Below, one piece after another: positions 15,382 to 23,122 of a stretch of DNA of 36,599 nucleotides. The position numbers and the translations under genes were made by a program. The notes beneath the pieces are model-generated. The model saw only the letters and a list, made by a program, of their open reading frames with translations, did no database searches and was not told where the DNA came from. The stretch's first letter is position 1. Each line of letters opens with the position of its first letter. Source of the DNA: DASYYE01 sp035946955 (GTDB lineage: Bacteria > Actinomycetota > Actinomycetes > Streptosporangiales > Streptosporangiaceae); contig DASYYE010000473.1 of the NCBI GenBank assembly GCA_035946955.1, forward strand, positions 1-36,599. Direction: 5' to 3'.

Positions 15382-16400
15382 ACCCGGAGCGGTTCGGCCG
15401 CTTCCAGGATGCCTATGTCGCGGTCCTAGCGCAGGTCAGCGAAGGGTTTGACTTCACGGTCTCGCCACGCGGTAACGCCTGCCGGGAGTGCCTGAACGTC
15501 AGCTTCGTCGTGGATGACCCGCGTGACCGGGTGGTGTACATCGCGGCCCGGCGGGTGAACATCGTGTTCTGTTTCGCGGAGGCGCTGTGGTACCTGTGGG
15601 GTCGCGACGACCTGGAGATGATCTCCTACTACGCACCCCGCCTCGCCCGCTACAGCGCGGACGGCCAGCGGCTGCGCGGCTCCGCCTACGGCCCGAAACT
15701 GTTCGCTCCCGGGGGTGATGGCCGCTCTCAGTGGGACCGGGTCATGGGCCTCCTGGCGGGTGAGTGGGGGTCCAAGCGGGCGGTGGTCTCGTTCTTCCAG
15801 CCCGCTGAACTCACCGACGCTGGCAACCCGGACGTGTCGTGCACGCTGGGGTTGCAGTTCCTGCTCCGCGACCAGCGGCTGCACGCGGCGGCGTTCATGC
15901 GCGGCAACGACGCGGTGATCGGCCTGCTCAGTGACGTGTTCTCCTTCACCTTCCTGCAGGAGTTCATGGCCGCCCAACTCGGCGTTGGGCTCGGCTCCTA
16001 CGCCCATCACGTCGGGTCGATGCACATCAACGACACTGACACCGCCACGGCCACCGCGGCGATCGAGAACGCCGCACGGGAGGGCGCCAGGTTCCCGCTG
16101 CCAGTGATGCCTGCTACGAGCTGGCACGAGTTGAAGGTGCTGGAGCAGATCGAAGGCGCGCTGCGGCGCGGCGAAGACCAGTTCACCAGCGGTGACCTGG
16201 CCGGGCTGGGTGTCCACCCGTACTGGCAGCAGGTCGTGCTGCTGTTCGAGGTCTACCGCCAGATCACCCACCACCGGGACCTGCCGATACGGGCCGCCAC
16301 ACTGGAAGTGCTGGAGCCGGGCTACCAGTGGCTGATCGCCCACCGCTGGCCGAAGGCGCTGCCGCCAGGATTCACCGTCCCAGCCGGAGCCCTGCGGTGA
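15375..16400 (+). CDS. Thymidylate-synthase-fold enzyme, possible cytidylate type
   Basis: A 341-residue protein of the ThyA superfamily. Aligned to Escherichia coli ThyA with a constant offset of 10, it keeps the nucleophile Cys156 (Cys146), Arg176 (Arg166), Asp179 (Asp169) and His217 (His207). The pyrimidine-selecting Asn177 is replaced by Asp187, and Tyr209 by Asn219. Asp at the Asn177 position is known from T4 dCMP hydroxymethylase and from engineered synthases that prefer dCMP. So a cytosine nucleotide methylase or hydroxymethylase is plausible. The start is GTG 15375, overlapping the HATPase stop; a longer frame from 15189 is shadow. It overlaps the next fragment by GTGA. Confidence 0.75.
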   Translation: MLNPERFGRFQDAYVAVLAQVSEGFDFTVSPRGNACRECLNVSFVVDDPRDRVVYIAARRVNIVFCFAEALWYLWGRDDLEMISYYAPRLARYSADGQRLRGSAYGPKLFAPGGDGRSQWDRVMGLLAGEWGSKRAVVSFFQPAELTDAGNPDVSCTLGLQFLLRDQRLHAAAFMRGNDAVIGLLSDVFSFTFLQEFMAAQLGVGLGSYAHHVGSMHINDTDTATATAAIENAAREGARFPLPVMPATSWHELKVLEQIEGALRRGEDQFTSGDLAGLGVHPYWQQVVLLFEVYRQITHHRDLPIRAATLEVLEPGYQWLIAHRWPKALPPGFTVPAGALR

Positions 16401-16519
16401 CCGAGCGGGATAACGACGCCACAGTCGGCGCGGTGTCGCTGGATGACGTCGACTGGGATAGCTGGTCGGTGGTCTACCTCAAGCCGGACTGCCTGCGCAC
16501 GGACCGCGCAGGTTGGTAG
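16397..16519 (+). pseudogene. Truncated nucleoside-diphosphate-kinase-like fragment
   Basis: A GTG start overlapping the previous stop opens a 40-codon frame. Its centre (SVVYLKPDCLRTDRA) resembles strand beta-1 of NDP kinase, including the Lys-Pro-Asp triad, and then it stops at 16517-16519. No downstream frame continues the kinase fold. The sequence after it belongs to an unrelated operon, so this is probably a 5' remnant cut by insertion or deletion. The match is short and the family call is tentative. Confidence 0.4.
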
Positions 16520-16546
16520 CAGAACGTAGCAGGGAATCACCTTTTC

Positions 16547-17299
16547 ATGCCGGACAGGGCACAGACGGCAAAGCGTGTCGCGCGCGGAGGAGAGGTATTC
16601 ACTGCGGTAAGCCAGGCGGTCCTCGTGTGCGGCTTCGCCGGACGACTGTCTCCCGTGGCGCGGGGTCGGCTACTCACGCTTGGTACATCATGCCGCTTCC
16701 GGCCGGGCGAACTGCTGCTGCGTGAAGGTGAGGTGTCCAACCACGTACTGCTGCTCACCCATGGGCGGGTGAAGTTAACGAGTACGGCGGACAACGGGTA
16801 CGCGGTGGTGCTCGGGATCCTGGGACCGGGTGATCTGGTCGGGGAAATGGCAGGCTTGGGCGGCCATCCTCGCACAGCGACGGTGGTCGCCCTGGATCCC
16901 GTGCTGGCTCGCTTCATATCCGGATCCGATTTCCGCAGCTTCATTGACGGGGAAAGAGGCGCCGGGATAGCCCTCGCGGAGTTGATCGCGAGTCGGCTAC
17001 GCGACGCGAACAGGCGATGCCTGGAATTCGGTGCCTTTCCAGTACGGCGAAGGCTCGCATTGATCCTCTTGGACCTTGATCGGTGGCACGGTGTGAGCGC
17101 ACCTGGTGACGGGAACCTGCGTGACATCAATCTGGCTCTGTCCCAGGCTGACCTTGCGGGGCTGGTCGGATCATCCCTGGAATCGGTGGCGAAGGCGATC
17201 AGGAACCTCGTCAGGCAGGGAGTCATCAGGACGCGGCGGCGGCACGTCACGATTCTCGACCGTGCCGCGCTCGCCGAACTCGCTAACAAGTCACCGTGA
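16547..17299 (+). CDS. Crp/Fnr-family transcription regulator
   Basis: A 250-residue regulator. A cyclic-nucleotide-binding fold (about residues 28-150; FRPGELLLREGEVSNHVLLL, then LGPGDLVGEMAGLGGHPRTATV) is followed by a long helix and a Crp-type winged helix-turn-helix (about 195-240; LSQADLAGLVGSSLESVAKAI). The PGD-GE-R-T pattern of the ligand pocket is kept, so nucleotide sensing is possible. It starts 27 bases after the truncated fragment and 105 bases before the cyclase-like gene. Pairing with a cyclase-like protein suggests they share a signal; this is inference. Confidence 0.85.
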   Translation: MPDRAQTAKRVARGGEVFTAVSQAVLVCGFAGRLSPVARGRLLTLGTSCRFRPGELLLREGEVSNHVLLLTHGRVKLTSTADNGYAVVLGILGPGDLVGEMAGLGGHPRTATVVALDPVLARFISGSDFRSFIDGERGAGIALAELIASRLRDANRRCLEFGAFPVRRRLALILLDLDRWHGVSAPGDGNLRDINLALSQADLAGLVGSSLESVAKAIRNLVRQGVIRTRRRHVTILDRAALAELANKSP

Positions 17300-17404
17300 A
17301 GCCGTATTTTTCCCTACTCCAGGCTTTATCCCCATGCTGAGTTGGTGGAGACCACCTGGCGCGGTCCGCTGTCGCGATGTCCCCCGATGACGAAAGCAGG
17401 TCCG

Positions 17405-18197
17405 ATGACGCTGGATCCAGTCACACGCTCTCTTGTCGCGGTCGATATCGAAGGCTACAGCGACAGGGACAACCTGGGACACCTGGAACTCCGGGAAGCG
17501 CTTCGTCGCGTGTGCGACGAGGCGTTCGCTCGCATAGGGGTCTTGCCTGACGTTCGGCAAGACCAGGGTGATGCGTTCCTCATCATGATCCGACCGGATG
17601 TGAGCAAGGCGCGGCTCATTGACGACTTGGTCCGTGAGTTCGTCACCGCCCTTCGGCTGTTCAATCGGAACCGCCTGCCCCCAAGCAAAAATGCGCCTGC
17701 GTGTCGCCCTGCATGCCGGCGAGGTTGACGCAGACAGCGTCGGCTACGGCGGTGAGTCAATAGTGACGGTCATGCGGCTGATCGACTCCGACGAACTCAG
17801 GGCCGTGCTGAGAACAGCCCCAAACGACCTTGCCGTCATCGTGTCCGAACAACTCCACCGGGACGTAGTCATGCACCAGTACCGGGGGATCGACCCCGCC
17901 GACTACCGCGAGGTACATGTCTCACGGAAGAAGTTCAGCCAGCCCGCGTGGATCCGGGTACCAGGAATGTCTGCTGGGCCGTGGCAGACCGGTGGAGAAC
18001 GAGGACAATTGTCCAGCCAGCCTGCCCGAACACGGCCGCTGGGCGGCGTGTCCGGCAACAGCACGCCAGAACCTGCGGCCGTGACCCCAGGGGGTGTGCA
18101 CTTCGGGGCGGCCGCGACCTTCAGCGGCCCGACGAGCATCGGCGGGCACGCGGCCGGCCGCGACGTGAATATCCAAGACGGCGGGAGCAATGTCTGA
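17405..18197 (+). CDS. Nucleotide-cyclase-like protein, frameshifted
   Basis: Two frames join into one class III cyclase-like protein of about 264 residues. Frame one (17405-17728; start ATG 17405 after GCAGG) has Asp14 (AVDIEGYSD) and Asp56 (DQGDAFL), the two metal-ligand positions. Frame two (17691-18197) has the HAGEV strand, the MRLIDSDEL helix and a C-terminal REVHVSRKKF segment. The transition-state Asn of active cyclases is replaced while the Arg remains, so activity is doubtful. The frames join by a +1 shift at A5 (17687-17691); mutation, read error, restart at ATG 17691 or recoding are all possible. The last 31 or so residues carry the glycine-rich motif shared with the next protein. 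Confidence 0.65.
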
Positions 18198-20370
18198 CCC
18201 GCCGGACGAGGCTCTCCCAGGTGGCGAGCCGGACCCGGCACCTGAGGCAGACGAGCCCAGCCAAGCCAGTCAGCACGATGCGCCTGGAGTTGGCGAGACC
18301 TCTGGACCCAACGCCTCCGAGGAAGAAGAAGTCATCCTCGGTGCCGCGGAGCTAGCCGAAAACATCAAGGCGCGTCGCCAGATGCGGCAGGCAGGTCTGG
18401 AAAGTCTGGGCGGAACGTGGTTCGGTGGCGCCGCCCGGTTCGGCGGTCCAGCGAGCTTCGGTGGCCACGCGGCAGCCCGTGATGTGAACATCTACTACGG
18501 CCGCATGGAACGGACTACTGCAGAGGCCGGGCCGATCGCGCCAGAACGGTTGGCGCGGATACGCAGCTCACACGTAGCCAGCCCGAGTTGCGCGGCGGCC
18601 GGACGGATGCTGCGCGACTGGCACCTCATCGTCTTGCGTGGCGCCGACGGGTCGGGGAGACGCACGACTGCGCTTTTCATGCTCAGTGGGCTGGTCGCTG
18701 ACGACCAGGTGCATGCAGTCAGCGCGAACGTAGTGCTCGGATCACGAGATGCCTCCACCCTCCATGAAGGTGCAGGCTACCTGGCGGAATGCCGCGCGCC
18801 CGAGGAACTCATGTACACACACCTAGCTGCCTTGTCCGCAGAACTCAGTCAGCGGGGCGCCTACTTGGTTATCACTGTCCCGGCTGGCACGCCTGCCGAC
18901 ACTGGCGCCGCCGAGCACTTCATCGTGGACCATGAGCCACCGGACTGTCATTCCGTGGTGAGCGCTCACCTCGGCCTTCACGTCCGCCATGGACCCGAGG
19001 CTGAGCGTCTGCTGCGTGAAAGCCAGGCCTTGTGCTGTGTCACCTCACCCGGAGTGGCTGCAGAGCTCGCGGAGGAGTTGGTGGCGGTCATCAGGGACGG
19101 CCGGCCTGCCGCTGACGTGGCTTCAATCGTTGTCAACCTACGTCGTCAGCGGGCGCGGCATCTGCTTCGCACCGATCGGCCGAGGGATACCCGTGAGCGC
19201 GTCGAATTGCTGTGCCGGCGCGCGGCCCTCGTGTCCATCGCCGTCTTCGCCGGGTTGCCCTATGCCGATGCCTTAGCTGCGGGCGAGGTGCTTGCCACCA
19301 GGTTCATCGCAGTCGAGTTTCCGGCCACGGCGGGCCGTGAGGTCTTCCTACCGTGGCGTGAGCCTTTGCTGGCAGAGCCTGACATCGTGACTGAGGAATC
19401 TGGACGGCCTGGTCGCTGGGGACCAACGGTGACTCAGCAACTTCGTTTTCGGGATCCGGAGTTTCACCTGGCCGTGATTGAGGAGGTATGGGAGCACTAT
19501 GACGCGGCCAGGTCACCGATGCTGCAGTGGCTAAGCCAACTCGCCACAAGCTCACACGACGAAGCAGTAAGGGTCAGAGCAGCCCAGGTCGTTGGCAGTT
19601 TCGCGGTAAGGGATTTCGACCATATCTGCCACCGGATGCTGCTTGAGTGGTCGGATTCGATGAATGCCAAGCCGCGGGAAGCGGCCGCCACAGCACTTGA
19701 GGCTGTCGCGGTCAGCGCGTCTTCGCAGGTTTGGAACGTGCTAGCTGAATGGTGCAGGGACGGAAACCGCAACTTCCAGCGCACTGCGGTCCTCGCTCTG
19801 GGCACGGCGATCGGCGAGCGCCACCCGGATGAGACACTCGACAGGCTTCGGCAGTTGGCGCTGAGGAGCACCGGGCGGGGAGACCGGACCTTGGGTGAAG
19901 CCGTCCGGCGCAGTGTGACAGAGCTGGTCTCCGGTCCCCACCACGCAGCGGTCGTGCGTGCGTTGCGCACCTGGGCTGAGGGTTCCGACCTGCGGCTGCG
20001 CAGGATAGCCCACAGGTGCGTTCCGCCGCTAGTGCATGTCACCAACGATTCCGGTCGCCCCCTGCTCCTCCTCACCCTGTCAAGCTGCCCTGATCTCTGT
20101 CGGGATGCCGCGGTCATTGTCGGGGCAGCCCTGGAAGAGCCAGATACCCGGCAAGAGACATGGACGGCTTTGGAGAAACTGACGACGGTGGTGGCCGGTA
20201 ACCCAGGGTTGACCGACACACTGGGCGAGCTGCTGGCTGAGCTGGCGAGGATCTCGGGTACGGCTGCGAACCAACTCATCTTTTACCTGCGGCTCTGGGC
20301 ACATCGCCACTCCGAGCTGACCGCCGTATCCCCAGCCGAGGCCAAGGAGGCAGAGCATGCCGGGTGCTAA
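18190..20370 (+). CDS. Degenerate P-loop/HEAT-like protein with Gly-rich motif
   Basis: A 726-residue protein starting 8 bases inside the cyclase-like gene. Residues 1-60 are acidic and disordered. Residues 74-104 carry a glycine-rich motif (FGGPASFGGHAAARDVNI) matching the cyclase-like C-terminus. At 151-160 GADGSGRRTT resembles Walker A with the invariant Lys and following Ser/Thr both replaced by Arg. The second half is helical with HEAT-like repeats (REAAATALEAVAV, NFQRTAVLALGTAIG). The architecture recalls STAND-type sensors: an adaptor motif, an NTPase-like centre and a superhelical sensor. No characterised family is recognised, and ATP hydrolysis is doubtful. Confidence 0.75.
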   Translation: MSDPPDEALPGGEPDPAPEADEPSQASQHDAPGVGETSGPNASEEEEVILGAAELAENIKARRQMRQAGLESLGGTWFGGAARFGGPASFGGHAAARDVNIYYGRMERTTAEAGPIAPERLARIRSSHVASPSCAAAGRMLRDWHLIVLRGADGSGRRTTALFMLSGLVADDQVHAVSANVVLGSRDASTLHEGAGYLAECRAPEELMYTHLAALSAELSQRGAYLVITVPAGTPADTGAAEHFIVDHEPPDCHSVVSAHLGLHVRHGPEAERLLRESQALCCVTSPGVAAELAEELVAVIRDGRPAADVASIVVNLRRQRARHLLRTDRPRDTRERVELLCRRAALVSIAVFAGLPYADALAAGEVLATRFIAVEFPATAGREVFLPWREPLLAEPDIVTEESGRPGRWGPTVTQQLRFRDPEFHLAVIEEVWEHYDAARSPMLQWLSQLATSSHDEAVRVRAAQVVGSFAVRDFDHICHRMLLEWSDSMNAKPREAAATALEAVAVSASSQVWNVLAEWCRDGNRNFQRTAVLALGTAIGERHPDETLDRLRQLALRSTGRGDRTLGEAVRRSVTELVSGPHHAAVVRALRTWAEGSDLRLRRIAHRCVPPLVHVTNDSGRPLLLLTLSSCPDLCRDAAVIVGAALEEPDTRQETWTALEKLTTVVAGNPGLTDTLGELLAELARISGTAANQLIFYLRLWAHRHSELTAVSPAEAKEAEHAGC

Positions 20371-21214
20371 GTCATCTGTAGGACAGGCACTGGATAAGGT
20401 GCTTCAAGCGTGCGCCTGGGTCGGCCAAACGGTAACCTGGGTCTGGCGTGCGGCGTTCCCAGGGCCGCCCATGAGGATGTATCAGGCGCGGTTTCAGTGT
20501 GAGGCTCCCTGCAAAGGCGATGCCTTCAGCTTCCGCGTGACCATCCACGAGTTCTGGACCTTCCCAGGCAGGTCAGACGTCATGGATTTGGCGCTCAAGG
20601 AGCATATCGAAGCTCAGCACATGGAGGTGGTTCGTCGGCTACGTGGCATTTCTCGGAATTTCTCGCCCGAAGAGACGGAGAAGTTCGAGTGCGAGGCGAA
20701 CACCAAAATCGGATCCCTGGGCAGCAGGGAATCTGAGCTACGCTACACCTGTCGTTACTCTGTCGAGGTTGCACCGGATGGAAAACTTCACGAGCAATTG
20801 CAGAAGGCAGAGGTAGAGCGGCTCGAAGCCCGCGCCGGGGAAGTGCTCAAAGAGCAGAACCTGCACCACCTTGAAGTCATGCACGGCCGGTGGTTCGCGT
20901 TCCTCAGGAAGTTCGACGATGACGAGCTCGGATCGCTGGCTGCGCAGCTGGCCGGGGCCCCGGACAAATTCCCTCAAGTCATTGCAGAACGCATGGAGGA
21001 ACGAGAACGAGTCACCGACGAGCTGCGCAAGCTCTGTGACACGACCAGCGACGCGTACCGAGACAAGGGCGTGTTCGACTTCGTGACCAGCACCGAGAGC
21101 GCGATCAACCGGCTGCTCCGTCACGTAGGCGCCAACAGCGCCTCGAAGTCTGACGGCAAACCTGGCAGCGGAGAAAGCGGAACGGGAAATGGCGATACCT
21201 CATCACATGTATAG
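20357..21214 (+). CDS. SPFH/band-7-like protein, possibly membrane-associated
   Basis: A 285-residue protein starting 14 bases inside the previous gene. A hydrophobic or amphipathic N-terminal segment (about residues 13-33; VLQACAWVGQTVTWVWRAAF) precedes a beta-rich region and a charged helical stretch (LHEQLQKAEVERLEARAGEVLKEQ) that together resemble an SPFH (prohibitin-like) domain, though weakly. The tail is low complexity. Codon third positions look richer in A and T than in flanking genes, which would fit transfer. It may be the membrane-located member of the operon. The family call is tentative. Confidence 0.6.
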   Translation: MPGAKSSVGQALDKVLQACAWVGQTVTWVWRAAFPGPPMRMYQARFQCEAPCKGDAFSFRVTIHEFWTFPGRSDVMDLALKEHIEAQHMEVVRRLRGISRNFSPEETEKFECEANTKIGSLGSRESELRYTCRYSVEVAPDGKLHEQLQKAEVERLEARAGEVLKEQNLHHLEVMHGRWFAFLRKFDDDELGSLAAQLAGAPDKFPQVIAERMEERERVTDELRKLCDTTSDAYRDKGVFDFVTSTESAINRLLRHVGANSASKSDGKPGSGESGTGNGDTSSHV

Positions 21215-21227
21215 ACCAAGGGGTCTA
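21212..21227. terminator. Hairpin at end of operon
   Basis: TAGACC (21212-21217, including the stop codon of the preceding gene) pairs with GGTCTA (21222-21227) around a 4-base loop. It is a weak terminator candidate and could act with the stronger hairpin 58 bases on. Confidence 0.35.
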
Positions 21228-21284
21228 GCCGCAGGGGCGGCCACAACGCTCTCGACCCGCTCCCCCGCCCCGCGACGACAGACA

Positions 21285-21305
21285 ATAACCGGTCTACCCG
21301 GTTAT
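21285..21305. terminator. Bidirectional terminator between convergent genes
   Basis: ATAACCGG (21285-21292) and CCGGTTAT (21298-21305) form a perfect 8-bp stem with a 5-base loop. It lies between the end of the plus-strand operon (21214) and the end of the minus-strand gene (21313), the expected place for a shared terminator. Confidence 0.65.
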
Positions 21306-21312
21306 GAATCTG

Positions 21313-21717
21313 TCAGTGACCGGTGGCCGCGCAGTAGTCCCTGACCGCGGCCTGCAGGTAGGCCTTGAGTTGCGCGTTCGCAACAGCGATCCACCCTGGT
21401 GACTGACCCTGGTTGAGCAGGCGGTGCTGCGTGCGCTCCCGTTCGATGCGTGGACGCCCATTCGTGTCCATGCTGGTCCGGATGTCACATCCAGCCGGGA
21501 CGGTCACGCCCCGGTCCAGGCCGGGCAGGCCGGCTGCGTTGTTGGCCTTGATCTCCGCCTGCAGCCAAGCGGGCAGGGCCTGCTGGGTCGGCTGGCTCGG
21601 GTGCCCAGCCGTGCTCGCATGGGCCAGTCCGGGGACGGCGACCGCGATAGCGGCCCCCACGAACAAGACCGCGAGCCAGCGCCCTCGTGCGTGCCGGGAG
21701 GATGGTGATGGTGACAT
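21313..21717 (-). CDS. Small secreted protein of unknown function
   Basis: A 134-residue protein with a clear signal peptide (charged start, then WLAVLFVGAAIAVAVPGLAHA, cleavage probably after AHA). The mature part is about 100 residues with two cysteines (PAGCDIRTS and VRDYCAATGH) that could form a disulfide. The start is chosen at 21717 because AAGGAGG lies 8 bases upstream; a longer frame to 21780 lacks one. No family is recognised. It is monocistronic, with a terminator just past its 3' end. Codon usage looks like its neighbours to the right. Confidence 0.7.
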   Translation of the reverse strand: MSPSPSSRHARGRWLAVLFVGAAIAVAVPGLAHASTAGHPSQPTQQALPAWLQAEIKANNAAGLPGLDRGVTVPAGCDIRTSMDTNGRPRIERERTQHRLLNQGQSPGWIAVANAQLKAYLQAAVRDYCAATGH

Positions 21718-22008
21718 TGGCTCCCTCCTTGGAGTCATGGCAGCACCCGTTGTCCTACTGGGGCCGTCCACCGTCCACACGCGGATCGAGGGCGGTTCCG
21801 CGCGTCAGCCGGCGGCGGCTATTTCGGAGCCGGGCCGATCACGCCAGTCGCTCGTGGTTCGAGGGTCGCTGCCAGGGGTGGGCGTGTTCGGGCCATTTGC
21901 CAGAATGCTCCACCTTGCGGGGGATGTCAGGCTTATACCAAAGTCTTGTGGTGCGCGCACGCTTGCCTAGCACAGGGCTGGCTCGGTCCTCGGTTGGCTC
22001 TGGTCGCG

Positions 22009-23121
22009 CTAGCCCCAGACATCGCTGGCTACCTGGACGATCAGGGCCAGCTTGGCTTTCTGCTCGTCGGCGGTGAGGAGGTTGCCTTCCACGGTGGAGG
22101 AGAAGCCGCACTGTGGTGACAGGCAGAGCTGGTCGAGGGGGACGAACTTGGCGGCCTCGTCGATCCGGCGCTTGAGCATGTCCGGATTCTCCAGCTCACC
22201 CCGCTTGGTGGTGACGAGGCCGAGGACCACCATCTTGCCGGGCGGGACGAACCGGAGCGGCTCGAATGTGCCTGACCGCTCGTCGTCGTACTCGAGGAAG
22301 AAGCCGTCCACGCCCAGTTCGCTGAACAGGGCCTCAGCGACGAAGTCGTACCCGCCCTCCGCTACCCAGGACGACCGGAAGTTGCCCCGGCACATGTGGG
22401 TGGTGATCGCCATGCCGTCGGGGCGGCCGGCGATCGCGTTGTTCACCTGTCTGATGTAGCGCAGGTGCAGGTGCTCGGCGTCTTCGCCGCGCTCGGCGAT
22501 CTCGGCGCGCTGGGCGGGGTCGTTCAGGTAGGCCAGGCTGGTGTCGTCGAGTTGCAGGTAGCGGCAGCCGAGTTCGCCGAGCCGCTGCACCTCGTCGGCG
22601 TAGGCGGCAGACAGGTCCAACCAGAACTGTTCCATGTCCGGGTAGACGCCAGCCTCGATCGAGGCCGGGCCGCCCCGGTAGTGGACCATGTTCGGCGAGG
22701 GGATCGTGAGCTTGGGGGTTGCCGCCCCCGCGACCGACTGCAGGTACTGGAAGTGGTCAGCGAAGATCGTGTGGTCCAGCTTGATCCTGCTGTCGACCCG
22801 CATGGCAGCGGGGGTGAACTCGATGGTGCCATCGGCATTGCGGAACCTCACCGCAAGGTTGCCGGGCGCCTTGCTGATCCCACCGAGCGAGTAGATGAAG
22901 TCCATGTGCCAGGACGCGCGGCGGAACTCACCGTCGGTGGCCGACTGCAGCCCGGCATTCGCCTGCATCGCGACGATGCCGGCGATCGCCGTGTCCTCGA
23001 CGGCACGCAACTGGGCAGCGTCGATGGTGCCCGCGGCGAACGCGGCCCGTGCGTCGAGCAGGTCCGGTGGCCGGAGCAGGCTGCCAACATGGTCGGCGCG
23101 GAACGGCGGTGTGGTGCGCAT
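22009..23121 (-). CDS. MetE C-terminal-like zinc methyltransferase
   Basis: A 370-residue member of the cobalamin-independent methionine synthase superfamily (C-terminal domain type). The zinc ligands of MetE are present as His242, Cys244, Glu277 and Cys338 (motifs THMCRGN, FLEYD and PQCGF), so thiol activation for methyl transfer is likely. The N-terminal half of full MetE is missing, as in the YxjG-type family. It starts one base after pobA ends, so it belongs to the aldehyde dehydrogenase/pobA operon. Its substrate is unknown; it might handle a methyl group from aromatic methoxy compounds, or make methionine. Confidence 0.8.
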   Translation of the reverse strand: MRTTPPFRADHVGSLLRPPDLLDARAAFAAGTIDAAQLRAVEDTAIAGIVAMQANAGLQSATDGEFRRASWHMDFIYSLGGISKAPGNLAVRFRNADGTIEFTPAAMRVDSRIKLDHTIFADHFQYLQSVAGAATPKLTIPSPNMVHYRGGPASIEAGVYPDMEQFWLDLSAAYADEVQRLGELGCRYLQLDDTSLAYLNDPAQRAEIAERGEDAEHLHLRYIRQVNNAIAGRPDGMAITTHMCRGNFRSSWVAEGGYDFVAEALFSELGVDGFFLEYDDERSGTFEPLRFVPPGKMVVLGLVTTKRGELENPDMLKRRIDEAAKFVPLDQLCLSPQCGFSSTVEGNLLTADEQKAKLALIVQVASDVWG

Positions 23122-23122
23122 G

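Noticed and set aside
21850..21875. T-arm-like GGTTCGA sequence suggesting a tRNA
   Set aside because: No acceptor or anticodon stem can be formed around it.
21839..22111. 90-codon minus-strand frame between the secreted protein gene and the MetE-like gene
   Set aside because: It overlaps the end of the MetE-like gene and shows no domain or ribosome site; I see no gene in 21718-22008.
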